Shown here: positions 25,856 to 34,787 of the stretch, in pieces
Layout: every line of letters begins with the position of its first letter
Position numbering within the stretch: position 1 is the first letter of the stretch
Assembly (NCBI RefSeq): GCF_000170835.1
Contig: NZ_ABCP01000004.1
Location: 62,001 to 126,000, forward strand
Direction of reading: 5' to 3'
Origin: Marinobacter algicola DG893
Lineage (GTDB): Bacteria > Pseudomonadota > Gammaproteobacteria > Pseudomonadales > Oleiphilaceae
Length of the DNA: 64,000 nt
The notes under the pieces: model-generated
What the model saw: the letters and a program-made list of their open reading frames with translations, nothing else
Told to the model about the DNA's origin: nothing
Database searches by the model: none
Program-made: the position numbers and the translations under genes

Positions 25856-27799
25856 TTATATTTTGCTTTGGAACCTCGGCGCCTCAATCGCCTGCTGCTG
25901 CATCCAGCGATAGATAGTCGGGCGTGACACTCCATAACGACGTGCGACCTCAGAGACGTTCCAGCGATATTTCTTTAGTGCCGCCAATAACGGATCGCTC
26001 TCGTCGGGGTCGACATCCCGCTCAACGCTCGTTGCCGCGATCGCAGGATCTCTCAAGCACTCGTCTGGTAGGTCATTGGCCGTGATCTGTCCATCGTCGC
26101 AGGTAGCTTCTGCAAACGCCAGTGCATTAACAAGCTGACGAATGTTACCCGGCCAGTCATAGGCAAGCAGCGCACTCATCGCATCTGCCCGGATTCGAAC
26201 ATCGGGCAGCTGTCCCTGGTCGATCAGGTGTGTGAGTACCCGGTTAATGACATGCTGTCGGTCAGCCCTTTCTCCCAGAGAGGGCAAGCGCAGCGTGGCC
26301 CCATTCAGCCGGTAATAGAGGTCAGCGCGGAACGCACCATGTTCAATCAGTTGGCCCAGGTCCTGGTGCGTGGCGGCTATCACGCGACAGTTCACTTTCA
26401 CGGGACTGTCGGCGCCCACTGGCAGAATTTCGCCTTCCGCCAGCACCCGCAGCAGCCGGGTCTGGAGCTGCAGGGGCATATCCCCGATTTCGTCCAGGAA
26501 CAATGTCCCACCATCCGCCTGCTGGATCATTCCCCGCATTCCTCTGGCCCGCGCACCGGTAAACGCGCCCGCCACGTACCCGAAAAGCTCGCTCTCGATC
26601 AGTGACTCGGGAATGGCTGCGCAGTTTACGGCAACAAACGCCCGTCGGGAGCGGTGGCTGGACTGGTGTATTGCCCGGGCAAGCACTTCCTTGCCCGTGC
26701 CGGTCTCACCCAGCACCAGCAGCCCGACATCTCTGTTCCTCAGTCGTTTGGCAAGGCCAAGAGTTCGCCTCATGACGGGGTCATCCGCTGCCAGCGCATC
26801 TAGCTCAGGCACAGATTCATCAGTGGGCAGGGCGTCAGAAGATGCGAAAGCCGTCGACTTGATCCTAGGCTGGATCAACGCTGCAAAAAAGGTATTGCCA
26901 CTGATGCAGTGCCTGAACGCCCTGACCTGATCATCCTGATCGTAAGGGATGCTCCAGATGTCCCTTAACTCGCATTCAAACAGGCTGGTCAGCTTGGTAT
27001 CGCTGCCGTTTCCATGGCTCCACATGAGTGAACGACCGGCTGTATTGGCGGCCTCCACGCACCCATCCCCGTCAATGGCGAACAGGTACTGGCCATTTAC
27101 CTGCACAAACTCCCGCGAGGCATCACACCGGAAGACCGTCTGATTGCGATAACGGCGGAGGAAATAGGCGTCCTCAATCATGCGGGCGTAGAGCTGGGTA
27201 AGGTGCAGTGCAAACGTCTGGCTGCTGTGTGGATCAGGCGAATCCAGAGCCGAAATATCGAGTACCGCAAGCAGGTTGCCCAGCGGATCAAGAATGGGCG
27301 CCGAGGTGCAGGTCAAGCTTATATGGGTTGCATCGAAATGGTCGACCCGGTGACATGTCAGGGCCTGCCCCTCTTCAATACACGTACCCACAGCACAGGT
27401 GCCCGCGTACTTCTCACTCCAATCGGCCCCCAGGTACAAACCGGCTTTACGCAAACGTTGGTCAGAACGCCGATCCCCCAGAAACTGCACGGTAATGCCC
27501 CGGTGATCCGTCAACAACAGCACATAACCCAGCTTTGCGATATTCATATACAGTTGCTCAACGCCGGCCCGAGCCACGTTGAGAAATTCATCGACCGAGT
27601 CCTGATGCTCCCTCAGGGTTTGATGAGTCACGATCCGGGCACGACGCGGCTGGCTCGGGTCCAGTCCGTACTCGTCAATACATCGCTTCCATGAGCGACC
27701 AATCAGTTCGGACTCCGGAGATAAAGCCGCACACACGCCTTCATCCGTATAACTTAGAATCGTATCTATGTGGCGCCGCTGTGCCTGTTGCATCGTCAT
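25856..27799 (-). CDS. AcoR-type sigma-54-dependent transcriptional activator
   Basis: 647 residues. The N-terminal half holds a GAF-like signal domain (KLGYVLLLTDHRGITVQFLG, CAVGTCIEEGQALTCHRVDH) and a PAS-like stretch (YLFAIDGDGCVEAANTAGRS). The AAA+ domain has Walker A GETGTGKE, the sigma-54 contact motif GAFTGA and Walker B GGTLFLDEIGD. The Fis-type helix-turn-helix is VSEVARRYGVSRPTIYRW. I chose the ATG at 27799, which has caggag six bases upstream; an ATG at 27814 is possible. It is divergent from a flavin monooxygenase gene that has a matching promoter and palindromes. Confidence 0.93.
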   Translation of the reverse strand: MTMQQAQRRHIDTILSYTDEGVCAALSPESELIGRSWKRCIDEYGLDPSQPRRARIVTHQTLREHQDSVDEFLNVARAGVEQLYMNIAKLGYVLLLTDHRGITVQFLGDRRSDQRLRKAGLYLGADWSEKYAGTCAVGTCIEEGQALTCHRVDHFDATHISLTCTSAPILDPLGNLLAVLDISALDSPDPHSSQTFALHLTQLYARMIEDAYFLRRYRNQTVFRCDASREFVQVNGQYLFAIDGDGCVEAANTAGRSLMWSHGNGSDTKLTSLFECELRDIWSIPYDQDDQVRAFRHCISGNTFFAALIQPRIKSTAFASSDALPTDESVPELDALAADDPVMRRTLGLAKRLRNRDVGLLVLGETGTGKEVLARAIHQSSHRSRRAFVAVNCAAIPESLIESELFGYVAGAFTGARARGMRGMIQQADGGTLFLDEIGDMPLQLQTRLLRVLAEGEILPVGADSPVKVNCRVIAATHQDLGQLIEHGAFRADLYYRLNGATLRLPSLGERADRQHVINRVLTHLIDQGQLPDVRIRADAMSALLAYDWPGNIRQLVNALAFAEATCDDGQITANDLPDECLRDPAIAATSVERDVDPDESDPLLAALKKYRWNVSEVARRYGVSRPTIYRWMQQQAIEAPRFQSKI

Positions 27800-27920
27800 G
27801 CCAAGCTCCTGCATTGCTCTGATATTGTTGTTGTCATTTACGATGAGATACTGCTTCGTCGTTCTGACAGCCTATACCGGATTACCCGGCATCAACATCC
27901 TCCTTTAGTGCCTGAGTGAT

Positions 27921-27936
27921 CGTTACACCTGTAACG
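27921..27936. promoter_or_regulatory. Palindrome CGTTACA-CC-TGTAACG, likely upstream activator site 1
   Basis: Perfect 7-bp arms around a CC spacer. Its centre lies 32 bp from the second palindrome, about three helical turns, and roughly 175 bp before the predicted FMO transcription start. This placement suits binding of the divergent sigma-54 activator. Confidence 0.65.
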
Positions 27937-27951
27937 CATTTACAGGCAATC

Positions 27952-27969
27952 GCATTACAGCCGTAATGC
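27952..27969. promoter_or_regulatory. Palindrome GCATTAC-AGCC-GTAATGC, likely upstream activator site 2
   Basis: Perfect 7-bp arms with a 4-base spacer. It shares the TTAC/GTAA core with the first palindrome. Its centre is about 143 bp upstream of the predicted transcription start. Confidence 0.65.
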
Positions 27970-28077
27970 CAGGGCCTTCTACCACATGGCTCCGCCACCC
28001 CCTCCTCCTTTCACAAAAATCCCTGAAACCCCTTTATTTCAGATACCTGGAAAATAAAAAGCCCTTGGAGACCGATG

Positions 28078-28093
28078 TGGCACGTCATCTGCT
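28078..28093 (+). promoter_or_regulatory. Sigma-54 promoter of the flavin monooxygenase gene
   Basis: TGGCACG-tcat-CTGCT matches the -24/-12 consensus TGGCACG-N4-TTGCW at all but one position, with GG at 28079-28080 and GC at 28091-28092. Transcription would begin near 28104, giving a leader of about 73 bases before the chosen ATG. Confidence 0.88.
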
Positions 28094-28176
28094 CCGTTCC
28101 TATTAGCGTGTTCAACAACGCACCGGGGATCAAAGACTCCCCGCCAACAAAAACAATGGAAATCTGGAGAACCGTG

Positions 28177-29979
28177 ATGACCGAAACCCAAATCACCCCC
28201 ACCCAACGAGTTCAGCAGTGGCTTGACGGGTTCAGCGAGATACTGCAGTCGAGCGATCCTGGAAGGGCGGCGGAACTGTTTGAAGCAAACGGCTTCTGGA
28301 GAGATCTTGTTGCAATAACCTGGAACATAAAAACCCTGGAGGGCCGGGACCATATCCGCGACATGCTGGAACAGACCTCGAAACATGTCCTCCCCAGCAA
28401 TTGGAAGGTTGCCGAAGACGCGACAGAACAGGACGGCGTGACCGAAGCCTGGATTACCTTCGAAACCAGGGATGCTCTGGGTAAAGGGCACATCCGGCTT
28501 CGCGATGGCGGTGCCTGGACCCTGCTGACCACCATGCAGGAATTAAAGGAGTTTCCCGAGAAGAAAAACTTTCTTCGACCCAAAGGCGCTCAGCATGGAG
28601 CGACCAAGTCACGGAAAACCTGGCTTGAGGCAAAGCAGGACGAAGAACAGGAACTGGGATACAGCCGCCAGCCCTACTGCGTGATCATCGGCGGTGGACA
28701 AGGGGGCATTGGCCTGGCCGCCCGTCTGCGGCAACTGGACGTGCCAACGATTGTGATCGAGCGAAACCCGAATCCAGGCGATTCCTGGCGCAACCGCTAC
28801 AAGTCTCTTTGCCTGCATGACCCGGTCTGGTACGACCACATGCCTTACCTGCCGTTCCCGGACCACTGGCCCGTTTTCGCGCCGAAAGACAAAATCGGCG
28901 ACTGGCTCGAAATGTACACCAAGATCATGGAGCTCAACTACTGGAGCTCAACAGAGTGCACGGGGGCGCGCTACGATGAGGCCAGTCAGGAATGGGTCGT
29001 GGAGGTGGTTCGGGACGGCGAGAAAGTCACCCTTCGCCCCAAGCAGCTCGTGCTGGCTACCGGCATGTCGGGCATCCCCAACATACCCGATATTCCCGGA
29101 ATGGACAGTTTTGAAGGCGAGCAACACCACTCCAGCAAACACCCCGGTGGCGCTGCCTATAAAGGCAAGAAGTGCGTAGTCCTGGGCGGAAATAACTCCG
29201 CACACGATATCTGCGCTGCGTTATGGGAGAACGACGCCGACGTCACCATGGTTCAGCGTTCATCAACCCACATCATCAAGTCCGACACTCTGATGGAGCT
29301 GGTGCTAGGCCCACTCTACTCCGAAGAGGCGGTACAGAACGGCATGACCACAGAAAAGGCCGATCTCACATTTGCGTCGGTGCCCTTCAAAATCATGCCC
29401 GATATGCACATCCCGGTTTACGAGCAGGTCGCCGAACAGGATGCGGACTTCTACAGTCGGCTGAAGCGAGCAGGGTTCCTGCTGGACTTTGGCGATGATG
29501 GCTCAGGGCTGTTCATGAAATACCTGCGCCGTGGCTCAGGCTATTACATCGATGTCGGTGCATCCGAACTTGTCGCCCAGGGCGAAATCAAGCTTAAAAG
29601 CGGGGTCGGCATTGAACGCATCAACCCCCGATCTGTCACCCTGACGGATGGCACCGAACTGCCGGCCGATCTGATTGTTTACGCCACCGGCTTCGGCTCC
29701 ATGAATGGCTGGGCGGCACGAATAATATCCCAGGAGGTCGCCGATAAAGTTGGAAAGTGCTGGGGTATGGGATCATATACCACCAAAGACCCTGGCCCAT
29801 GGGAAGGCGAGCTGCGCAATATGTGGAAGCCAACGCAACAGGAAGCGCTCTGGTTCCACGGGGGCAACCTGCACCAGTCACGCCACTACTCGCTGTATCT
29901 CGCACTTCAACTGAAAGCCCGAAAGGAGGGCATCGACACGCCGGTGTACGGTATGGAAAACGTTCATCACCTTTCCTGA
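28177..29979 (+). CDS. Flavin-containing monooxygenase with N-terminal NTF2-like domain
   Basis: 600 residues. Residues about 1-140 look NTF2/SnoaL-like (VQQWLDGFSEILQSSDPGRA, TLEGRDHIRDMLEQ). The FAD site follows at about 168 (VIIGGGQGGIGLAARLRQ, then ERNPNPGDSWRNRY). A second GxGxxN-type site binds NADPH (CVVLGGNNSAHDICAALW), and LVLATGMSGIPNIPDIPGMD lies between. It probably oxygenates a small organic substrate, as FMO or Baeyer-Villiger type enzymes do; the substrate is unknown. The start at 28177 lies downstream of the sigma-54 promoter and has tggaga as ribosome site; upstream in-frame ATG codons would start inside the promoter. Confidence 0.9.
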   Translation: MTETQITPTQRVQQWLDGFSEILQSSDPGRAAELFEANGFWRDLVAITWNIKTLEGRDHIRDMLEQTSKHVLPSNWKVAEDATEQDGVTEAWITFETRDALGKGHIRLRDGGAWTLLTTMQELKEFPEKKNFLRPKGAQHGATKSRKTWLEAKQDEEQELGYSRQPYCVIIGGGQGGIGLAARLRQLDVPTIVIERNPNPGDSWRNRYKSLCLHDPVWYDHMPYLPFPDHWPVFAPKDKIGDWLEMYTKIMELNYWSSTECTGARYDEASQEWVVEVVRDGEKVTLRPKQLVLATGMSGIPNIPDIPGMDSFEGEQHHSSKHPGGAAYKGKKCVVLGGNNSAHDICAALWENDADVTMVQRSSTHIIKSDTLMELVLGPLYSEEAVQNGMTTEKADLTFASVPFKIMPDMHIPVYEQVAEQDADFYSRLKRAGFLLDFGDDGSGLFMKYLRRGSGYYIDVGASELVAQGEIKLKSGVGIERINPRSVTLTDGTELPADLIVYATGFGSMNGWAARIISQEVADKVGKCWGMGSYTTKDPGPWEGELRNMWKPTQQEALWFHGGNLHQSRHYSLYLALQLKARKEGIDTPVYGMENVHHLS

Positions 29980-29985
29980 CTCCAG

Positions 29986-30009
29986 GATGGCTGGCCTCGG
30001 CCAGCCATC
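29986..30009. terminator. Hairpin between the FMO and BCCT genes
   Basis: An 11-bp inverted repeat (gatggctggcc / ggccagccatc) with a very short loop, 7 bases past the FMO stop codon and before the convergent BCCT stop. There is no T-run. It probably serves as a shared terminator. Confidence 0.55.
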
Positions 30010-30039
30010 AACAGTGATCAGCAACCAATTCAGGTCAGT

Positions 30040-31650
30040 TCACAACTGCTCCGGCCGCGGTGGACTGCCCACCCTCACTTCGCTGAGTTTCTCCTGGGCC
30101 AGGCCGCGGAACAGGGCAAACATCATGGCGAATACGAGGATGAACATCGGCAGGCCAACCACGGTGATCACTTCCTGCAACGCGGTCAGCCCGGCGTCAC
30201 CGGCAAGTACGATCAGCATCGCTGCCAGCATGCCTTCAGACACACCCCAGAAAACGCGTTGATGCCAGGGGCCTGGGTCTGGAGAGCCCGTGCATAACAT
30301 ATCGACCACCAGGGAAGCGGAGTCCGATGAGGTCGCGAAGAAGATGGCGACAATCACAACCGCCAAGCCCTGAATCAACGTAGCCCCCGGGAAGTTTTCG
30401 AAGAACGCGAACATGGCCAGGGGAACACTCTCCCCTACGGCTTGTGACAACACCCCCGCCTGTTCGCCCAGCGCCTCCCTGGCCTCCGGCCCAATGCCAT
30501 CGATCTGCATTGCTGACCAGCCGAAAATGGCGAACCAGATCAGGGTGAAGATTGATGGCGCGAACAGGACCCCGAGCACGAATTCACGGATGGTCCGCCC
30601 CCGTGAAATCCGCGCCACGAAGATGCCGATAAAGGGCGACCAGGTCACCGTCCAGGCCCAGTAGAATACCGTCCAGCTGCCCTGCCATCCCCAGCCGCCA
30701 TCGTCGCCGGTATAGCTTGCAAGTGTGTCGTTCCAGAAGGCCATGGGCAGCAGGTTCGATATGTAGAGGCCAAACGTCTCAACCACGGCTCGCAGAAGGA
30801 AAACCGTCGAACCGGTGAAGAGCACGAATACCATCAGGCCAACGGCCATACCGATATTGATGTTGGACAACCGCTTCACACCAGAGTCCAGCCCGGCGAC
30901 GATCGACCCCACAGCGACGGCCGTCAGGATGGCAATGATCAGCACCTTGGTGATTACCGCATCCGGAATGCCAAACAACTCAGTCAGCCCGGCGTTGATC
31001 TGCTGCGTGCCCAGCCCGATTGACACCGCCACACCGAACAGCGTGCCGAGGATCGCAAACACATCGAGAGTCTTGCCGAGAGGCCCGTATATGCGGTCGC
31101 CGATCAACGGATAGAACACCGAACTGAAGCGCATCGGCAGGTCGTAACGATAGATAAAATACGCAAAGGCAAGCCCCGGCATGGTGAAGATCGCCCAGGT
31201 GTGCAGCCCCAGGTGGTAGATAGCGAAGCTCATGGCATCGTCGGCGGCTTCGACCGAATAGGGCTCGACATTCGGCCTCGGCGGGGAAGAAAAGTGCGAG
31301 ATGGGCTCGGCCACGCCCCAGAACATCAGCACGGTACCGATGCCGCCGGCAAACAGCATGGTGAACCAGGAAATATTACTGTAGGCCGGTTTCGCGTCGT
31401 TGCCGCCCAGCCGGATGGCGCCGAATCGGCTGAGCGCAACCCACAAGAGGAACGCTACCCAACTCGTCACCCCGAAAATGAAAAACCAACCCAGGTTGGT
31501 AACGATCCATTCACGCCCCGCTCCGAAGGCCTCTCCGATTGGGCCGGGCGCAATCAGGAGCACGACCAGAAACAGGATCATGATCCCAGCGGACGTGAAA
31601 AAGATGGTCGGGTTGGTCCTGAGACCCAACTTTTTTGCGAGAGCTTCCAT
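30040..31650 (-). CDS. BCCT family betaine/choline/carnitine transporter
   Basis: 536 residues with 12 membrane helices. BCCT signatures are clear: FSPPRPNVEPYSV-like periplasmic loop, YHLGLHTWAIFTMPGLAFAY and the helix-8 motif YWAWTVTWSPFIGIFVARIS, followed by GRTIREFVLGVLFAPS. It imports a trimethylammonium-type solute with Na+ or H+. The ATG at 31650 has ggagg upstream. Convergent with the FMO gene; a shared substrate pathway is possible but unproven. Confidence 0.93.
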   Translation of the reverse strand: MEALAKKLGLRTNPTIFFTSAGIMILFLVVLLIAPGPIGEAFGAGREWIVTNLGWFFIFGVTSWVAFLLWVALSRFGAIRLGGNDAKPAYSNISWFTMLFAGGIGTVLMFWGVAEPISHFSSPPRPNVEPYSVEAADDAMSFAIYHLGLHTWAIFTMPGLAFAYFIYRYDLPMRFSSVFYPLIGDRIYGPLGKTLDVFAILGTLFGVAVSIGLGTQQINAGLTELFGIPDAVITKVLIIAILTAVAVGSIVAGLDSGVKRLSNINIGMAVGLMVFVLFTGSTVFLLRAVVETFGLYISNLLPMAFWNDTLASYTGDDGGWGWQGSWTVFYWAWTVTWSPFIGIFVARISRGRTIREFVLGVLFAPSIFTLIWFAIFGWSAMQIDGIGPEAREALGEQAGVLSQAVGESVPLAMFAFFENFPGATLIQGLAVVIVAIFFATSSDSASLVVDMLCTGSPDPGPWHQRVFWGVSEGMLAAMLIVLAGDAGLTALQEVITVVGLPMFILVFAMMFALFRGLAQEKLSEVRVGSPPRPEQL

Positions 31651-31779
31651 GACGATTCCTCCCCGAGTCTTTCCGACAACATAGGAGCTAATCGAACGGC
31701 ACGCCAAATTGTGGGCGAGATTTCATGTTTCTGAAGGCAAATGGCTATCGCCAGAGAACGCTGAAATCCCGGTTGATTA

Positions 31780-32727
31780 CTACTGGGACTTGCTCGAATA
31801 GACGCTCAAGGCCGTCACTGTGACCAGGATGAGCCCCATGCCGAGGAACTGGACGCCGCCCAAGCTCTCATTGAGCAATAAAATTCCGAAGAGCGTAGCG
31901 GTAACAGGTTCGACCATCGCTACAACGGCAGCGACGGTTGGTACGGTGTGCTTGAGACCCACGATATAGCTTATAAAAGACACGCCACCACCGAGCACCC
32001 CCAGCGCCATGAACATCGGCCATTCCGGTGCACCCAGCACAGCAATGACCTGCACAAGGCTGGCTGGCCAGATCAGAACAATACCGAGCACGGCAAACGC
32101 GATCACCAGAGCAGCCTGAGGGCTGCCGTTCCTGGCAGCAAACTTGAAGCCGAAAATAAACAATGCATAGGACAACCCCGAAAGCAGGCCGGCAACCACG
32201 CCAACCCACGTAATACTGCTACCGCCAACGTCATAGATACCCGTGAGTAGAGCGATGCCGACAATAACGATGACAATGGCCACGCATTTGAACGGCGTCG
32301 GCTGCTCCAGCCCGATGGCAAAGGAAACCAGAAACACGAACACCGGGGCGCAATACATGAGGGTCGCCGCGACGGCAACGCTGCCCTCGGAGATACTGAG
32401 GAAATAGAAGGAGAAGTTGCCCGCCACGCCAACGCCGGCCACCGCCGCCCAGAACCAGAGCCGCGGCTTGGCCAATCCGCTGTTCCCAGGACGTAGAATC
32501 AGCCAGACAAGTACAAACAGCAGGCCGACAATCCCCCGGTAGAACGAGACTACGAACGAGCCCCACCCTTCTGCGAGCAGGATGGCGCCGATACCACCCG
32601 AAAGCCCCCAGAAAAGGGCTGCAAGCGCTACAAGCATTGCACTTCTTAGCGCGCGGTCACCGGATTGTTCTGGCGTGTGATCAGTCAGAATACTCTCCCG
32701 CCCGGCCAAACGATTGCTGGTAGACAC
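31780..32727 (-). CDS. EamA family transporter (DMT superfamily)
   Basis: 315 residues, ten membrane helices in two EamA repeats (LVALAALFWGLSGGIGAILL; GLLSGLSYALFIFGFKFAAR). The N-terminal 25 residues are hydrophilic and the start is a GTG, so the true start may be elsewhere. It is the second of two transport genes on the minus strand, 96 bp after an AEC family gene. Substrate unknown. Confidence 0.85.
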   Translation of the reverse strand: MSTSNRLAGRESILTDHTPEQSGDRALRSAMLVALAALFWGLSGGIGAILLAEGWGSFVVSFYRGIVGLLFVLVWLILRPGNSGLAKPRLWFWAAVAGVGVAGNFSFYFLSISEGSVAVAATLMYCAPVFVFLVSFAIGLEQPTPFKCVAIVIVIVGIALLTGIYDVGGSSITWVGVVAGLLSGLSYALFIFGFKFAARNGSPQAALVIAFAVLGIVLIWPASLVQVIAVLGAPEWPMFMALGVLGGGVSFISYIVGLKHTVPTVAAVVAMVEPVTATLFGILLLNESLGGVQFLGMGLILVTVTALSVYSSKSQ

Positions 32728-32823
32728 GGTTCATTCAGGGTGACTGCGGAAACTGGGCACCGTCAATACGTTGGAGCCGCAAGCCGACCTGATGTTCGCC
32801 GCAGTAATCCCGGGCGCTGCCCC

Positions 32824-33705
32824 CTACGCAAACAGGGCAAAAATTACGGCAATCCCCAAAGAAACCAGCAACGACATTGGAATAGTCAAAGCGATCTCCT
32901 GCGACGGCCCTTGATAGCGCACCGACAGTACGTAGCTCATTACCGCCACCGGCATCGCACACTGAATCAGGAAAACCTGCGCTTCCATGGCGCTCAACGG
33001 CCAAATCAGCAACAGCACCCACGCAAGGGCTAGACCACCCAATGGCCGATACAGACTGAACACGAGAGGCCTTAGCATATCCCGCGCGCCTGACAGCCGC
33101 AGGTTGGCAATAGAGCTGCCCAATTGCATTAGCATTATCGGTACGGTAATCGAGCCCAGCATATCCAGCGTTATCATCACCGGTCCAGGCGGGCGAATGT
33201 TTGTCGCCAACAGAAAAGCACCTGCGATCAATGCCAGGACGGGCCCGTTCTTCAGCATTGCCCTGATGGAAAACCGCCCGGACAGGCAGCCGATTCCCAA
33301 CGTAAAATGACTGACCTGAATCACCGAGGAAATCACCACCGCCAGCCCAAGCGACTGCGGGCCAAACAGCGCAAAGCACACCGGAATCCCCATATTGCCC
33401 GTATTCGGGTGCACCAACGCCGGAAGATAGGACCTCACCGGCAGGCCAGCTAGCGTAAGCAACAGTGCAGTGACCATCGCCATGACGACCAGCCAGGCCA
33501 CGGTAATGCCTACAAGGGCACCCATTCCGAAAATGTCCATATCCATGCTCAATACGGAGTGGAGCAGCAACGCGGGGATTCCAACGGTGGTAACCAGGCC
33601 AGCCAATGCCTTGCCGTCAAAAAAATCGGTTTTTCGGCCAAGAATGGCCCCGAGGAGTATCAAAGACAGCAGAGGGACAAGGGCTTCTGTGAGATGCTGA
33701 ATCAT
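32824..33705 (-). CDS. AEC (auxin efflux carrier) family transporter
   Basis: 293 residues, ten membrane helices. Family motifs include LILLGAILGRKTDFFDGKAL, LVHPNTGNMGIPVCFALFGP and the C-terminal QCAMPVAVMSYVLSVRYQ. Bacterial AEC proteins carry malonate, malate or related acids, or export metabolites. It may be co-transcribed with the EamA gene downstream. Confidence 0.88.
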   Translation of the reverse strand: MIQHLTEALVPLLSLILLGAILGRKTDFFDGKALAGLVTTVGIPALLLHSVLSMDMDIFGMGALVGITVAWLVVMAMVTALLLTLAGLPVRSYLPALVHPNTGNMGIPVCFALFGPQSLGLAVVISSVIQVSHFTLGIGCLSGRFSIRAMLKNGPVLALIAGAFLLATNIRPPGPVMITLDMLGSITVPIMLMQLGSSIANLRLSGARDMLRPLVFSLYRPLGGLALAWVLLLIWPLSAMEAQVFLIQCAMPVAVMSYVLSVRYQGPSQEIALTIPMSLLVSLGIAVIFALFA

Positions 33706-33965
33706 AGTGAATAAAGAGAGGTCATGGTTTCAGGCTAAAGGGAACGGGGTTTGGCACTTTCAATACTCGGGTATAACTTCAACGCGAGATCATAAATAAT
33801 GATGCCATATAGACTACCATTAAGCCCCAATATCCCGGGGTAAAGGTAGCTCCGCGAAAACCGATACCTGGCCGTATTGCTGATAAGCCAATCTGCCACC
33901 GCCTTTGCCGTGGCAGGTTATAGAAAAGTACCTGAGGGCAGGTTAACCTGTAACCTATTGAATCT
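33706..33965. promoter_or_regulatory. Divergent intergenic region with repeats before the GGCT gene
   Basis: 260 bp between the AEC gene and the gamma-glutamylcyclotransferase-like gene. Near its end are a direct repeat GGCAGGTTA (33912-33920 and 33937-33945) and an overlapping 12-bp palindrome CAGGTTAACCTG (33939-33950), 15 bp before the ATG. They look like a regulator site. Confidence 0.4.
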
Positions 33966-34778
33966 ATGTTTTACTACTTTGGCTTTGGCTCCAACATGAG
34001 CATGCTCTCGCTGAGAGCGAAGGGTGTCGAGCCTCGGGCATCTACGAAAGCGGTGCTGCGCGGATGGCGGTTACGCTTCAACGTGCAGCACTTCTTCCGC
34101 CATGAGGGTGGTGTTGGCAACATCGAAAACACCGGCCACCCGGACGACCGGGTTCTCGGCGTGCTCCATGAATGCCCCGACGAGGCGCTTTCTCTGTTGG
34201 ATCAGGCCGAAGCTTACGGGCATGGCTATAACCGCATAGAGATCGAGGTAGAGCCGGATAACCCTAGCGCGGCAATGGCCCCGAAGGTCTCTGCTCTCAC
34301 CTATGTGGGCATGCCCCAATTTATCGACAACGACTGCCGACCAAGCCGTCGTTACCTGAACATCGTTCTGGAGGGAGGCCGCCAGGCCGGACTGGATGGC
34401 AAATACCTGGAGTCACTGGCCAATCAGCCCATTCATCAACTTGATGAGTACCCAACGTTCGCGGCACCACCCGGAGACTACCCAACATTTGACCGGGCGT
34501 TGCTGGCAAAACAGCCGCTGTACACGGCCCTCTACGGGGCCGTGTTTGATATGTCCGAGGCGAGGCCTCTGCACCACTTCCTCAAAGGCTTTTTTGGAGG
34601 CAGGGACATGACGCTTTTTCACCTCAGGCGGCTGGACAGCAGCAACGTTGATGAAACCATGGACGATATCCGGAACGGACGCCTCAACAAGGCCCAGAAG
34701 CGATACCTCAACGCCTATCTGAACGAATACGCCAGAGAGTATCGCTACGTCGGCCGCTATAACTATGATAAAGACTGA
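33966..34778 (+). CDS. Gamma-glutamylcyclotransferase-like protein
   Basis: 270 residues. The N-terminal 120 residues have the GGCT fold: YYFGFGSNMSMLSLRAKGVE with the GSNM substrate loop, GVLHECPDEALSLLDQAEAY with the expected acidic residue, and VSALTYVG. A C-terminal extension of about 120 residues ends in a charged helical tail (RLNKAQKRYLNAYLNEYARE). GGCT enzymes turn gamma-glutamyl amino acids into 5-oxoproline. There is no clear ribosome site before the ATG. It leads a run of plus-strand genes. Confidence 0.85.
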   Translation: MFYYFGFGSNMSMLSLRAKGVEPRASTKAVLRGWRLRFNVQHFFRHEGGVGNIENTGHPDDRVLGVLHECPDEALSLLDQAEAYGHGYNRIEIEVEPDNPSAAMAPKVSALTYVGMPQFIDNDCRPSRRYLNIVLEGGRQAGLDGKYLESLANQPIHQLDEYPTFAAPPGDYPTFDRALLAKQPLYTALYGAVFDMSEARPLHHFLKGFFGGRDMTLFHLRRLDSSNVDETMDDIRNGRLNKAQKRYLNAYLNEYAREYRYVGRYNYDKD

Positions 34779-34787
34779 GGAGTTCTC

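Noticed and set aside
28075-28176. An upstream in-frame start for the FMO gene
   Set aside because: It would place the start codon inside the sigma-54 promoter, before the transcription start, and it has no ribosome site.
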